This document shows positions 46,000-58,658 of a stretch of DNA of 64,000 bases, piece after piece. Under the pieces are notes generated by a model. That model ran no database searches, was not told the origin of the DNA, and saw only the letters and a list, made by a program, of their open reading frames with translations. The number at the start of each line of letters is the position of its first letter. Within the stretch, counting starts at the first letter, position 1. Both the position numbers and the translations under genes were made by a program. The DNA is from Oopsacas minuta (taxonomy: Eukaryota; Porifera; Hexactinellida; Lyssacinosida; Leucopsacidae). The stretch lies in NCBI GenBank assembly GCA_024704765.1, contig JAKMXF010000222.1, forward strand, positions 1,116,001 to 1,180,000, given 5' to 3'.

Positions 46000-47600
46000 A
46001 AATGGCCGGTTAACAGACAGTAGTGCAGCTCAGGGTTTTGTCTTTTTCTTCTATAAAGGGGGGCGGTACCCCTTAACCTTCCATGTAATGCCACAATGCG
46101 CCGGACTCGACTGATTTCAATTTGAAATATGTGCAAAAAAGGTGTGAAAGTATTGTAAATACAGATTTGAATTCTCAAATTTGGAATCTACATACTCGAT
46201 TACCCTTTACTAGCAGTTAAATCGAAATCTCTAGCAAGATTTAAATAATATGAAAATTGTGTGAAAATGTGATTATTCATATGATAAATCTATGAATTTG
46301 TAACTTTCTTACTCTTGATATCTCAAAATAGGACTCTCCGCACCCAATTAGCCCTGACAACATATTGAAACCTAATCCCTAGCATGCTTTTGTATTTTAC
46401 TTAGAAAGGTGTGAAAAATTGACTTTGGAAAAAATTAACTCGTGGTGCAAATTTCGGACCCATGATGTATATGTATGCCAATTCTCATGTTCGCACATCG
46501 TCCATGCCATCAGGCCAACTCCGTATAGGAGCTGCACTAATAATATCTTGCTAGATATATGCCAGCAAGATATACATTCATAATAATTACTACAAAAAAT
46601 TGAACGTTATATGGACTGGATAATCATAGTAAATAATATAAATATTCTTTGATGTTTTTGAAATCCATGCTGAGCCAGGAAATATATACAATTATTGAAT
46701 GTACCTATAGCTTAATCTATTAATTTATTGGAGGCACTATGCGTAATGAGATTAACGCTTGCTTCTCATACTGCCTCCAATTAATATGCCACTTTTTAAA
46801 CAAATTTACTTCTTAGACTAAGCTGTCTGTACAGGTTGTATTTTCTATATTTTTCGACCTGTATTTATCACATAAATATCACGAATTATGTAATTTCGTC
46901 AACTAACATGAGATTTCTTCTTAACAATTCGCGAACTAGTGTTTACGTGCAAAATATCTGTTGCAAAACTCAGCCCTATACAAATAATGTCAGCAAAAAT
47001 ATTGATTGAACGATTAATACGTATTATACGTAATACGTCTTCATTGAAAGACGTATTCAACAACTTAGGATAAGAGACTTATTGTACATATATTACTTCT
47101 ATCGGTATTATTTCTATAAAGTAAATTCGTATCTAACTTTAGCAAATATATCATCACTAAACTACAATCTATTATCACATGAACCTAATTCTAATTCATT
47201 TAAAAATGATAAGTCAAATTTCGGACAGACTTTGCATTTCGCTCGTAATTATAGAACGACAAATTGGGAATCTATCACCGGGCGTGAATTCAGTTCATAA
47301 TTTCTCGGATTAACTATAGTATTTGAAATTTCTTTAATATTTTCTAGTGTGTTTATTCTTTTCTCTGTATTCGTTTTTAATTTTCTCATTATTCATATCC
47401 TTTGCACTTCGCTCGCCAATTTCTAGCCTTTCTTCATTCTCTGGCATTCAAGATCATATTTCTATCAGCGTCTTTTCGAGACTCTCCATAAACTTCCATT
47501 GGTTAAGCTTTTTCATATGGATGGGAGATTTTATACCTCGATGATATAATTCAGAACTGTTATTAGTTGTTGAATAAAATAGTATATTGATAAATAATTT
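46000..47600. other. Interior of second MULE without recognised gene
   Basis: AT-rich; the short frames have biased, low-complexity translations. Expected to hold the C-terminal transposase end and 3' region. Confidence 0.4.
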
Positions 47601-47639
47601 CGTTTAACCCATTCTCTCTTTATATAACTCTTAATCCTT

Positions 47640-48450
47640 TGAAGATTAATAACCTCATGGTCATTCATATTTTGTAGAGTAACTTCAGATAACAATCTAA
47701 AGACTGCTGAATTTCTCCTTTAGGTAACATCAGAACAACCATAGTAAACCTAGCCCTTCCATTAGACTCAGAGTTCTTTGTATACGAAGAAGTGAGCTGT
47801 AGCTTTGTTAACCTTTTCCAAATAGCTCTCGAAAAATAAACAGGCATCCTGCTACTTCTATCGAATTGAAAGCTGTGCGAAATGAATTTCTTGATGCCCT
47901 TTCATAGTCGCCTACAACTAATTTTGTTTGAAATCCTTCATAAATTTGGTTACCTTTTGCAAAACAGCGTCATAGAGAAATTCTGATATTTTGACTTTTA
48001 ATATGTATGGCTGGAAAAGCATGATGACCTTCTTGTGAAATACTAGATAACTAGTAAATTAATTTGGGGACAACAAATAATGTTGCATCAAAATTGATCC
48101 CACTAGTATTTCTCAGAGATTCAAACATAGTATCTGACCAGAATCAAGCTGCTAAGCCGTCTCATGGGATTATCATTGATCTGAAAAATGTGTGTACATC
48201 GTGTTTGTTGATCATTACTTCAAATTATTCGGGCGTTAAAGGATTCTCTGATGATTCAAGTCTTCTTCTTTTAACCATCGTATTTCGAACACTTCGATAA
48301 CTCAATAATGCACATGCTTGATTCGTAGAAGTCCCATCATCAAAGATTTCCCTTCGATTTGCTGTTGACGATTCTGTTGCACGATCTGCTGCATGTTTGA
48401 TTCTATTATTTAAAACTATTACACTGGATTCGCAGGGGAGGCTTCAGTGT
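47640..48450 (-). pseudogene. MULE transposase relic
   Basis: 48450-48060: FDDGTSTNQACALL, then FFRSMIIPWDGLAA and INFDATLFVVPK (candidate catalytic Asp 1, comparable to DGTFK..P), then LFYQLFTIF. About 47900: GDYERASRNSF (Asp 2 block) and GC.F.F. 47847-47665: AIWKRLTKLQLTSSY, the region after the CxxH of FLYWCH-type MULE transposases. Stops and shifts; N- and C-terminal ends not found. Confidence 0.65.
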
Positions 48451-49554
48451 GATTATTTATTTACACCTCCACAGTGTACACCTCAAATACATGGATGTAG
48501 GGAAGAGGAGGACTGAATATATCGATTGCTTTGACATTCATATTTAACAGGACCTATTTTTTGCCTTAAATAACACTATATTCCATTGATTGTACTGAAT
48601 AAGAGCCGCATATATATTATCGAAGAGTCCTTTAGGAAAAGATGCAAACTATTGGTAAATACTTCTAAATGCCAATGATTAAATATTCTAAGTATATATA
48701 GTTTGCGAAGTCAGGACCTTTGGAATTTTATAGATGTTAATACAATTTATATGTCAAATAAAAATGACACAAAATTGGCTAATCGTGTGAGCCTCATCCT
48801 TAAGTACAGTCGGTCCAGTAAAACCTCCAAAATATATAGCTGAGGATCTAAGTCTATGGAATGATGTCCAAAGATGAGACACACATTGAATCGAACAATG
48901 AATTTACAATCGTAATATCTAATAATGAGGTCAAAGTGGTGATTTCAGATCAAATTTCTACATGGATTCGATCCAAGCTCTATTTGCTCGGATGAAGTAG
49001 AACTATGATCAAATTCAATCTACTAATTTATTGATCAAAGTTCTCGGTTTCTATCAAAGTTCTTGTTTTCGATCAAAATTCTCGTTTTCCAATCAAATTA
49101 CTCAATTTCTATCAAAGTTTTCACCTTTCAATCAAAGTTCGACTGAGGACATTTTAGTGGAACGTTGATCCAAATTAGCGTTTTCTCCATCATTCGATTA
49201 AATTTCGACATAAGAAAATTTGATCAAAGTTCTACAAAAATTGGCTGAAATATATTGATTCTATTTAAATATGTGCCTCAAAACATGTTAATTACATTCT
49301 GTTGTACTTCAATATGCATTTTTGTTAAATAATTACACTGAACACTCAAAAATTCCCTTCCTTAGTTTATTGCAGCCAAACTCCACTCGATTACATGAAA
49401 TGCATCATTGTATATCATATTTGTCCTTTCGGTTACCTATTTAATGCAGTTGAGTAATTCACTCGTGTTTTTAATTATCTTGATCTTTTCCATTTTCAAT
49501 TTTACCTATTTTGAGAGTCCATTTTTTCATGGCTTCTAATCCATAAAATGTATT

Positions 49555-50528
49555 ACTGAACAACGAGCTTGCACAAAGATTGGTGCCGTACTCGGCGACA
49601 AACCACTCCAGATACATGAGTATCTCGTCACCATTAATCATGGAGAAGCTCTAGCGTATTCCACTGTAAAGGAATGGGCACGTAATTTAATGGCTGGTAG
49701 GGCAGCATGAATATGCCCTTCGGAGCGGAAGAACAATTTCCGCTACCACCCCTGGAATTGCCTCTCAAATTATGGAACTTTTGGATAGTGACTCCCATTT
49801 GAGCGTTGAAGAGATTGGCCTAATTCTGGATAACTCATCGGGAAGTGTTCTTACGATTCTACACGATTATCTCGAATTTTCAAAGGTTCAGCGTGATGGA
49901 TACCAAAAATCCTCACAAAGGGGCAAAAGGAGCAGAGAGTTTCATGCGCAAAGAATTGCTTAAAGAATATGGATTTTGTGAATTTTGAAGTTTAAATGAA
50001 ATCGCTACTGGTGGTGACACTTGGGTACATTTTCTGAACCTCTGCGTAAGGAACAAAGCAAATCGTGTCTCCTTATAGTTTCTTATCCCCCCGAACAAGC
50101 ACACCCGGACTCCCGGGTCGATAGGGTTCTCTATAAACTATTTATTGATGCCTATGGGCAAGTGGCTCAAATACTGTGCCTTAAGGAGAACGACTCAATG
50201 GAGAATTTTACGCAGATTAATGCTTGAGAGAAGTCGACAAAGTCTTTAAACCACGACGTTCGTGTGCAGAAACTCGAGGGATCAAACTTTTCAACTATAG
50301 TTCCAGACTCCATGTTTCAAAATACGTACGGAAGGCATTGAGGATATCGCGTTTACAACTATGGAACATCTTCCATAATCCGAAGATCTATCAGTTAGTG
50401 ATTTCTGGCTTCTCCTGAGCTGAAAAAATTCTCAGAGACATATATCTCATACCCGACAAGAGCTAGTAAACGGAATTTACTATTACCTCAATTCAGTGGA
50501 CGGAAACGATAATAAAAAAACAATTTCA
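49555..50528 (+). pseudogene. mariner transposase relic, plus strand
   Basis: N-terminal helix-turn-helix remnants (KIGAVLGDKPLQIHEYL, TVKEWARNLMAGR), SDSHLSVEEIGLIL, then WVHFSEPLRKEQSKS, YKLFIDAYGQVAQILC and, out of frame, LLPELKKF and a YLNSV-like end. The order is that of mariner DD34D transposases. It abuts another mariner of opposite orientation near 50530. Confidence 0.6.
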
Positions 50529-51593
50529 AATAGGGTTGAAAGGCTACAACTATGCGTATAAGTAGAGGTGGAGTATTTCGAACATTTTGTTTAGAAATTT
50601 GATTAGTTATTTCTTGTAGTGTCAAGACATATCTGTACTCTTCTTCGGGGATGGATTTGAAGTACTGGTACGGGCCCGTTCCGAGTTCTTGTAATGTGTT
50701 AAAATCTTTGCCTTGAAGGTAGATTTTAAGCTTGGGGAATAGCCAATAATCACACGGAGCTAGGTCTGGTGAGTATGGTGGATGGGGAAGTAATTCTAAC
50801 CCTTCAACATCCAAGAAATTATTGGTAAGCTTAGCTGTATGGGAACTGGCGTTATTATCAAAATCTTCATTCCTCGAGTCCCGGTTTTCGAGCGGTACTT
50901 TTCTATATTTTTTATCAAATTTGGAAGCACCTGCTCTGTAAAGAAAGTAGCAGTAACAGCCTTGCCACTCTCACAAGGTAATTGCAAGACAATTCCATGA
51001 CTACTGAAGAAGATGGTATACATAATCTTGGGTTTCTGAAGTCGGGCCTAGGAATTTTCGCCAGTTGTTCGTCGCCCCTCACCCATGATCACTTCTTATA
51101 CTTGCTGTATGGTGTTGAATAGTACACCCACGTCTCGTCACCAGTAATAATCTCTGTTAGGCGTCTAGAATCGCAGTTCTCATAAGTTTCCAAGAGTTTC
51201 TTGGCAATAATCAGTCGTACCACATTTGATTCTCACTAAGCTTATCGGGAGCCATTTCCCACAAATCGATTGGTAGCCAAGCTCAGCCGTCAGAATTGTA
51301 TGAATAGCTCCCTAACAAATCTCCATACTTTGTTCTAATTGATTGACAGTAATGCACTTGTCTTCCATGACCATACTTTCAATGAGTGTGATATTCTCTG
51401 AAATGGTGGCGGATACCGGTCTTCCAGATCGAGGCAAATCTGTGACATCAGCATCACCAGATCTAAAACGGGCAGCCCATCGCTCTGCAGTAGATCTGGA
51501 AGGGCAATCCACGCACAATATCTCCTGTAACTCGCTGAAGATCTGTACGGCTGGATCTTGAGTATTGTGCGAAACTCTATGTAAGCTCGCCAT
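50488..51593 (-). pseudogene. mariner transposase relic (DD34D), minus strand
   Basis: 51593-51312: N-terminal half with RSTAERWAARFRSGDADVTD and LPRSGRP. Stops in the linker. 51023-50796: IMYTIFFSSHGIVLQL, KILID-NASSHTAKLT (Asp 2, the frame changes nearby). 50814-50488: LPHPPYSPDLAPCDYWLFPK, with 34 residues from Asp 2 to the last Asp. The DD34D signature defines mariner. A possible terminus TCAGGGCGTTCAATAAATC (inverted) is near 51818, but I did not find its partner. Confidence 0.75.
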
Positions 51594-51829
51594 TTGAGGT
51601 TGAAATTATCATCCTTTGAAGCTATAAATTCAACAGTGGGTATAAATTGACTTCACGTAACTATCTCAAAAATTCATAATTTGTATTGAATAAGCTTAAA
51701 ACTTTCAGTATATGGAGTTTAACTATATGGTCTTATAATATATGAAAGTTAGATATATTACTTGACTAATTCCTAAGATATATCATGGCACACAAGATTT
51801 ATTGAACGCCCTGATAACAGACTATTGCA

Positions 51830-52600
51830 AATAATCGTATATAATGTTTTCATGACTCTGTGTTAGTCTCTTAGGGCTGCTTCTTAGTATCCTAGTTATG
51901 ATTGCACTTCGGTCATACCGTTACCTTCCTACCACCACCCGAAATGGAGTTCGCAAGTAAATCTGTCAATTGAGCGAGTCGGTCCCTTTTCATGTAGAAG
52001 TACTTCATTTGAATGTTAAAGATGCAGTTTTTCCATTAGAGAAATATATCACAGGCTTTTGTTTTGTAGATCCTATCAAATGAATGCAATTTTTCCTGAA
52101 GATGTAGTTGAGATGGGTGTGTTTATTATGATGTAGATGATATGAAATGAAACACGACACCAATTGAGGTCCATCAAGAAGTTATTTTCTTCATCTCATC
52201 AGAGTATTCAAGCATCAGAGTATCAGAACATTAGTAAATCAGAGGGAGAAGTAGTCACTATGGATTTGTTCAGTTTACGCCTGTCAGCATATGTTTATCA
52301 CTGCGTAAGACATGAACCCAACGAACGAAACCACTAATATTTTTAACAGACTATCAGACTAATTTCTAAAGAATGGAATTGAAACCACTACATTGTCACA
52401 TTATCACATACCTACATGTAGTTATTAATCGTTTGAATCGTGTATAACACCTAATCTCTCGCTATTGCGGATGTAATTTTGCATGTCGTGTCTCCGTTAT
52501 CTGGGCTCACCAAGTTTGTGTTATGTTGCCTGTTTGCCTGTGAAATTTCAAAGCAGCACAGTGGGCAAAAGTGGCAGTTTATATTAAGTAGGCATTTATA
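51830..52600. other. Intergenic
   Basis: No coding or repeat signal recognised between two mariner copies. Confidence 0.4.
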
Positions 52601-52602
52601 TA

Positions 52603-53913
52603 CAAGGGTTGTTCAATAATTAACGTGACTTTTTTTCATAATTCACATAGTAAACCTATACTTATCAGAATTGGTTATAAAATGTTTCGATAAATTCCCC
52701 CTTTAACTTTATACATCGTTTCCATCGTTCTGGTAACATTTCTAGCCCAGTGGTATAGAATTCTCTAGGGATCCCTTTACCCACTGTTTTATTTCATACT
52801 CCAGCCTTTTGAAATTCTTAAATCTCTTCCCTCGAAGAGGTCTCTTCATCTCTCCAAACAGCTAGTAGTCGCTTGGAGCCAGGTCTGGACTATACGGGGG
52901 ATGAGGGAGGCATTTGAATCCAAAGTCGTCAATTGCAGCCATTGTCTTGGAGCTTACATTGGGTCTTTCGTTGTTATGTTGCAACAATACGCCACGTGTC
53001 AACTTGCCTCGCCTCTCACGTTTAATCGCTTAACGCAATTCTTTCAATTCGTTAACGTAATAATCACTGTTTATGGTTATCTTCTTAAGCAACCAGTCGA
53101 GGTGTATAATTCCTTCCCTATACCAAAATACTGTTGCCATTCTCTTTCCTACTGATTTTGCGGGATTTACCTTGATGGGTACACGTTCATCACCTCTCTT
53201 GCACTGCTTCGATTGAGTTTTGCTCTCTGGTTCATAATAATAAAACCAAGTTTCATCCTCCGTCACTATACGACCCAAAAGTCTTCCGCTGCCTTGTATC
53301 TTGAAAGTAATTCTTTGCTAACTTTGACCCTTTCGCGTTTTTGTTCTTTTGAATGAAGTTTTGGGACCCAACGCACAGTTACCTTCGACTTTTCCAGATC
53401 TTCAGTGATAATCGAGTGTAGTGTGGCTTTCGATATACCTACCCTCTCTCCTAACTCTCGCAAGGTTATTCGTCTGTCCTCGTCCAAAATTGTTTGGACC
53501 CTCTCGATATTACTGTGGGTTTTTGAGGAAGTCGGATGACCTGGACGAGTGTCATCGTGGAATTCCTCATCGCCATTATCAAAACGTTCGATCCATCTAT
53601 ATATGGCGGCTTTCGAAGGTGATTCATCACTGTCAATATCCTGCATTTCACGAAGAATATATGAGCCAGTCTTCCCTTTTTTCCACAGGTACCAAATTAT
53701 TTGTCGTTTTCCCTCTTTGCTAAAATCCATTAGTGGAAAAGTAGCCTATACTAATGAAACTTTATACTGAAGAATATGCTAGTAGGGTAAAGTGTATATT
53801 GTATCGCAGTTAGACAAACAAGTTAAGCTCATAATCTGATATTTGGCTTGGAGCTGTATTAACTAGAATATGAATTTGATACATTGGTCTCATTACTTAT
53901 TGAACAACCCTTG
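52603..53913 (-). mobile_element. mariner element, 1311 bp
   Basis: Ends CAAGGGTTGTTCAATAATTA and CAAGGGTTGTTCAATAAGTA (inverted), TA duplications at 52601-52602 and 53914-53915. It contains a mariner transposase in the minus orientation. Confidence 0.93.
52830..53730 (-). pseudogene. mariner transposase (SETMAR/irritans-like), second catalytic Asp lost
   Basis: 53730-53266 is open: MDFSKEGKRQIIWYLWKKGK, helix-turn-helix, ITLRELGERVGISKATLH, ending LLSRYKAAEDFW. A frame change follows; 53278-53030 has IVTEDETWFYYYEPESK (Asp 1). The C-terminal part in another frame has LQHNNERPNV where HDN is expected, so Asp 2 is Asn, then PHPPYSPDLAPSDY (last Asp, 34 residues on). Two breaks plus the Asp loss make it inactive. 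Confidence 0.85.
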
Positions 53914-53915
53914 TA

Positions 53916-54880
53916 CATTTTGGATTCTCAAATCTATTATTTAGTTCTAGGATATCGACGATATGAATTCAGTAATTCATCTCTATTTTTTGTTTTCAAT
54001 TTTTATGATTACGACATCGTCTTGAAATTCTCTATATCAAAGATTCCATTTTCCTGGTGTTAAGAAATTGATTACCTCTTATAGGAAAATGTATATAACT
54101 GTTGTATAGCATGAGATCCTCGTGTTTCGTTTCATAAAGGATTCAAATATGTTTTCTATAATTTCAATAAGAATAATCCACTTATATTCCGAATTTCACT
54201 GTTTTCAGAAGGCGATACTTTTCATGTAGTGTTTTGGCATTTAATTTTGCTATTTTTATTGTCGATTCGACTCAGATTAATAAGTTTCCAGAAGTGCATA
54301 ATAACAGGATTTTGCATTCTTTTTATGGCAGAAAGTTTTATATCCATGCATCTTTCACTTAGGTTGCAATTTAACTACTTTGAGCTATATTCATAATATT
54401 TGCATTTTGGTTGTGAGCTGGAACAAATTTTCCAGGAGAATGTTTCAAACATGTTTTGTGAAAATAATTAGGTCACTACTATAATCCCAGTATTGGTGAA
54501 ACCGATCAATGCCTATCTATGAAACGTTTCCAAATCTACATTAGAAAATACTTCATAATTATAATTTCATTATGATTACAATATCAATTGACATTGTTTT
54601 CGCAAGATGAATGGAATATAAAAATCTAACAGAAAATTATTTTCTGAACGTCCTGTATGCTCATAATCCTTGAAAATAGAATTAATTCAATAAATGAAAA
54701 TATATCTAACAAGTATTTACGAGACTAATTGATCAAAAGTGAATTTAATATGGTCCTTGTTCATTTTCTCGGTATTGTGAAGAGCAATTAAATTTGTAAA
54801 TGTTGCTCATTTCTCCTCAATTTTTGCGTGCAACAACACACCAAAATGAACTCAATGCCGGTTCGCTATACCTTTCAAAA
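53916..54880. other. Intergenic
   Basis: AT-rich, nothing recognised. Confidence 0.4.
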
Positions 54881-54895
54881 CGGGCGAAGATATCT

Positions 54896-55114
54896 CTATT
54901 CAGAATTCTTACCTGCCAGATGCTCACGATATCTACAAATCAATTTTTGCATGATTCCACGAACTGCTTCTTCAGGATATTCTTTCATACCATAACCATC
55001 GTTGCATTTTCGGATTAACTCAGCGCTATGAGCTAACACTTTGTGTAAAGTATTTGAATATAATGAGAGGAAGACTTGGCAACTACACCCAATATTGTCT
55101 ACTATACTTGCCAC
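54896..55114 (-). pseudogene. Second Transib transposase fragment (C-terminal catalytic segment)
   Basis: SNTLHKVLAHSAELIRKCND, then GMKEYPEEAVRGIMQKLICR and YREHLAG. It aligns with TPTLHKLLAHSEELIRESSS and SEEGTESCNKLIRKYREN of the element at 10997-14257, keeping the EE block that holds the catalytic Glu. A GTAAGA donor follows HLAG. Nothing upstream or downstream resembles the rest of the gene, so only one exon-sized fragment remains. Confidence 0.7.
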
Positions 55115-55119
55115 CGAAT

Positions 55120-55677
55120 GAGCTGGACAAAAGTGGCCTTAATGTGCATGTGGTCTCTATAGAGTGGTTGACCGTTATTACTTTATAGAAAGGTCTACTA
55201 TAATTGAATTTCATGGCTGTTATATAGAGGAGGCGGCAATTAATACAAGTCACTGGTATATATCATGATGCTTTGGAAATAGTCAATGCTGACAACCCAA
55301 GGAAATGGACTTTATGGAAGGCGACCGCAAAATAAATTGACAGTTAGATAAAGGAAATGGCTGGTATATAGGTGTGGCATTATAGACAAGTTTATCGCAA
55401 GTAAGGGAGCAATAATGTTGGCCGCTGGGTGAGTTGAGTAGGTGGCTGCAATACAGAGGTCATAATGGTATATTGGAGAGGACTGTTTTGAGATGGACGC
55501 AATTTATAGTTGATCGTTATACTGAGGTGCATATTAACCATGTGTCACTGTGATCTATATACTCGTTGGTTTCCCCTCAGATGTTATCGAAAGAGTCGTT
55601 CCTGATTTGTCTACTCAAACAAAGGTCCGCCATATCGCGGAGAGGTTGTCCTTAATCTGAGTGGCTAATTGTATTTA
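55120..55677. other. Degenerate repeat-like sequence
   Basis: Recurring variants of TATAGAGG and TGGTATAT motifs (for example near 55172, 55245, 55362, 55405, 55468), suggesting an old tandem array. No coding signal. Confidence 0.35.
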
Positions 55678-55779
55678 CAGTGCAAGTCAAAAAGAATTGC
55701 TCAGAATAAATTTACCCCAAATTCTTATCTCTATGACTGATTTTAATAATAATGCTTTATTATAATCAAGTAAATTGTC

Positions 55780-56804
55780 TTTAGTATTTAGTAGAACCGT
55801 CTCTTGCTTGAAATACGGCTTTACATCTTTGCGGTATACTTTCAATTAGAGTATGAGCCTGTCAATGTCGATGCTATCCCAAGTGCTTAATATGGCATTC
55901 CATAACTCTGAGTGGTTGGATGGGCTTTTCTCTTGAATTCGGAGGGAAATGTGAGCCCAAAGATTCTCAATCGGATTTAGATAGGTGACTGAGCAGGCCA
56001 ATTCATAACCTCTATTTTTTGCTCACCAAACCATTGCTTAGCACCCTTTGACCTATGGAATGGGGCGTTGTCTTGCTGAAAGGTCCATCCAGAATGTAGA
56101 GAATGCATATCAACACTTGGGATTAGTGCATTTTCCAATATATCAATCTAGGAATTTGTCTTGAGGTTCTCAGATACTTTCCATAAAAGTCCTACGCCAC
56201 TCCAGCAAAAGCATCCCCAAAGCATGATGCCACCTCCACCAAACTTGCAAATATTTTGAGGACACCTCTCTGAGGACTCATCCCCTTTCATCCTCCTGAC
56301 GTAGGCTCTCCCGTCATTAGTATATTGAAGGAACATAGATTCGTCACTGAACACAACTCTTGCCCATTCTTCAGTATTCCAATTCTTGTGCGATCTTAAG
56401 AAGGAAAGTCGGTCTCTTTTGTGCTTGGTTGGTAAGGCGGGGCTTCCTTCGCTGTTTTTCGTCCGAAAAGTCCAGCCCCTCGTAACCTCTCTGGACTGTT
56501 GAGGTGGAAAGTTTTATCGAATATTCTGATAACACTTCAGTTTTGATCTGAGGAGCAGTCTTAAATCGATGCTTTTTGCATTTTCTGACCAATGAATTGT
56601 CTTGCCTTTTGGTTGTGACACGAGACGAACTCGGAATAACGAGGTCTCTTACCGAGCCAGTTAGTCTGTGTTCTTAAGGATCTTGCCCGCACTTTTTTGA
56701 CTACACCCAACCATTTTAGCTACCTCCATCTGAGTATGGCCACTTTCTGAAAGTAGTATCAGGTTGGCTTGATTTTCAATGGAAATTCGTGGTTTCGAAG
56801 GCAT
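55780..56804 (-). pseudogene. Tc1 transposase (DD34E)
   Basis: Start MPSKPRISIENQANLILL at 56804, helix-turn-helix with HTQMEVAKMVGCSQKSAGKI, then TAPQIKTEVL and LSTSTVQR (second HTH). FSDESMFLQ (Asp 1, about 56345), ICKFGGGGIMLWGCF, FQQDNAPFHRSKG (Asp 2, about 56075), MNWPAQSP.LNPIENLW region (Glu about 34 residues on, frame broken). End near SIPQRCKAVFQA. Several frameshifts and stops. Classic Tc1 spacing, unlike the DD37E copies around it. Confidence 0.8.
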
Positions 56805-56985
56805 TGAAAATTCGATTAAAACGGATAAATTGGATAAAAAGAATACATAATAAAATCGGTAAGTTGTGCAAATATAATGAGTGGATTAGCTGTGTTGGTC
56901 TGTTACTTGTCAAAATACATATGGCTGAGTACGGTTTCGCAAGAATTCAATTATCTGGTCAGCGTATACAATATGGCATTTACTA

Positions 56986-58316
56986 CAGGGTGTTACAAAA
57001 GTCTGGGCACCTCTAGTAACGTAAATTGTATACTACATAGCATACACACACTATCGATTTTATTGGCTAATATAATCACCATGCAATTCTATTACTTTTC
57101 TAATCCTATCAGGCATGCCACTAACAAAATTATTTAAAATATCAGCATCAATACTGATCCATGCCAATTTGAGGTTCGGAATTAGGGTTATCAATTGTGT
57201 TCACTTGACCCAACTTATCCACTCTATCAGCTAATATAGACCATAAATTCTCGATAAGATTTTGGTCAAGAGAGTTGGCTGGCCACTCGCCTTTCTTCCA
57301 AAATCGGGGAAACTGTTTGTGACCATTCTTGCGTAGCTTTAGCCGTGTGTGCTGGAGCACCGTCCTGCATGAATAATAAATCCGACATGTTTAACAACAT
57401 TGATCTTTCCACAATGCTACCTGTTTTGGAAGAACGGCTAATAGTATCAAGACAAGTGACTCCTAGTTTATTATCACGGTAATATGCTACGTCTACGGAC
57501 TGCTTTTGGGGAATTATGTACAATTCTGACAAGGCACGGTGTGACATCATGCCCTATACCATGACTTTAGTAGGAAATTTCACCTTGAAAACTGGGCTGA
57601 CATCTTTGCCATTTTTGCTCCACACTCTATCGTTCTATCAGTTTGGTGTTGAAATTGTTCGAAGGACGATTCGTCCGACCGAATAAATCTTCAATGGTCC
57701 AATCCTTATGATTGTGTGCGAACTAAAGCCGATTTCCCTTGATCCTCTCAATAATTCGCGGAATTTGGGGCCGTTTGAATGCTCTGGCACCAAGATTTTT
57801 TGTCAGATGTCGATAGACAGTCGAAGAAGAAGCAGAATAGTCCTTTCAGGTAAGCTCTTAGCTATATTTCGGGTTGAATGTCTTAGTTAGTCCAAAGATT
57901 TCGCTATTACTATCTTAACGTCCCGATTTAGAGTTTTGGACTGTCAGATCTTGCCTTTGTCTCCAATGAATGACCACATTTGGCTGCTGCCCACCATCTT
58001 TTAATGGAACGTAATCCAGCACCTAACCTCAGAGCATCATCTTTCTGTGATACACCAGCTTCCAGCATGCCTATTGCTTTAGAACGGACTGCAATTCCAT
58101 GATCTCCGACATTCATTATTCTAGTGTTTACGAATTACAAAACAACGAAAAAAAATTGTGATTATCGACAATATATAAGGTATTAGGGTGAATAATGCGT
58201 TAGAATACTTGAACTGACATTATAATACGATAGTATTCAGATCTAACAGTGTTTACATTGATAAACTAGATAGATGGTTTAATTAGAATAGATGCCAAGA
58301 CTTTTGAAACACCCTG
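56986..58316 (-). mobile_element. Tc1/mariner element C, DD37E type, 1331 bp
   Basis: TIRs CAGGGTGTTACAAAAGTCTG and CAGGGTGTTTCAAAAGTCTT, TA at 56984-56985 and 58317-58318. Nested in the DD34E Tc1. Confidence 0.9.
57060..58116 (-). pseudogene. Tc1-like transposase C (DD37E-group), broken
   Basis: Start MNVGDHGIAVRSKAIGMLEA (58116), HTH with SQKDDALRLGAGLRSIKRWW; a degraded middle; 57550-57266 has MMSHRALSELYIIP and FMQDGAPAHTAKATQEW (Asp 2). In a shifted frame FWKKGEWPANSLDQN and IENLWS (Glu). Closest in sequence to copy D at 60593-61663. Confidence 0.82.
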
Positions 58317-58364
58317 TATACTGTATACATTCATTTTGAGCAATTCTTTATGGCCAGCACTGTA

Positions 58365-58435
58365 TAGGGTACTCTCAGTACATACACCAACACAAAACTC
58401 CCAATCTAATCCTGATTGATCAACGATATAGATGT
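58365..58435 (-). pseudogene. hAT (ZBED5-like) transposase, downstream fragment
   Basis: Minus-strand YIVDQSGLDWEFCVGVCTES corresponds to the LDW..CVGVCTDGA block of ZBED5-like hAT transposases. It is the continuation of the gene at 61949-62735, separated by the CMC-like element and cut on its other side by the DD34E Tc1. Confidence 0.7.
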
Positions 58436-58658
58436 CACAGGTCAACAAAAACATATTTCTATCTCTTGGCTCAGAATATTGGAGTGTTTTTAGGGTATAT
58501 CGGGGTTGCTGTATCCAAAATACCATTAGTTTTGCTGAATTGGCTCTAGTTTTCTAGATATTACACAACCTTAAATATTAAGGTAATACTACAAATATTT
58601 TCGGTTTGTATGTTTATATCAACATTTACAACTATTTGTTCACAACATAGAACCTTTT

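Larger units (their letters stand above)
45760..49245 (-). mobile_element. Second MULE, TIRs with GATCAAAGTT tandem motifs
   Basis: About 45760-45930 and 48960-49245 are inverted and similar (shared TCGACTAAAAT.TC.TCAG.CGAACTTTGAT). Each holds five to eight spaced copies of GAACTTTGATCGAAAAATGA at about 20-bp period. A MULE transposase relic lies between on the minus strand. Exact ends and target duplication could not be fixed. Confidence 0.65.
55678..58362 (-). mobile_element. Tc1 element, DD34E type, with nested Tc1 C
   Basis: Ends CAGTGCAAGTCAAAAAGAAT and, inverted, CAGTGCTGGCCATAAAGAAT, continuing similar for about 40 bp; TA at 55676-55677 and 58363-58364. Removing Tc1 C (56986-58316 plus TA) leaves about 1.35 kb. 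It interrupts a hAT gene. Confidence 0.85.

Noticed and set aside
50488-51830. Full TIR-bounded mariner
   Set aside because: One candidate terminus near 51818 was seen but no matching inverted partner near 50450-50540, so only the gene relic is called.
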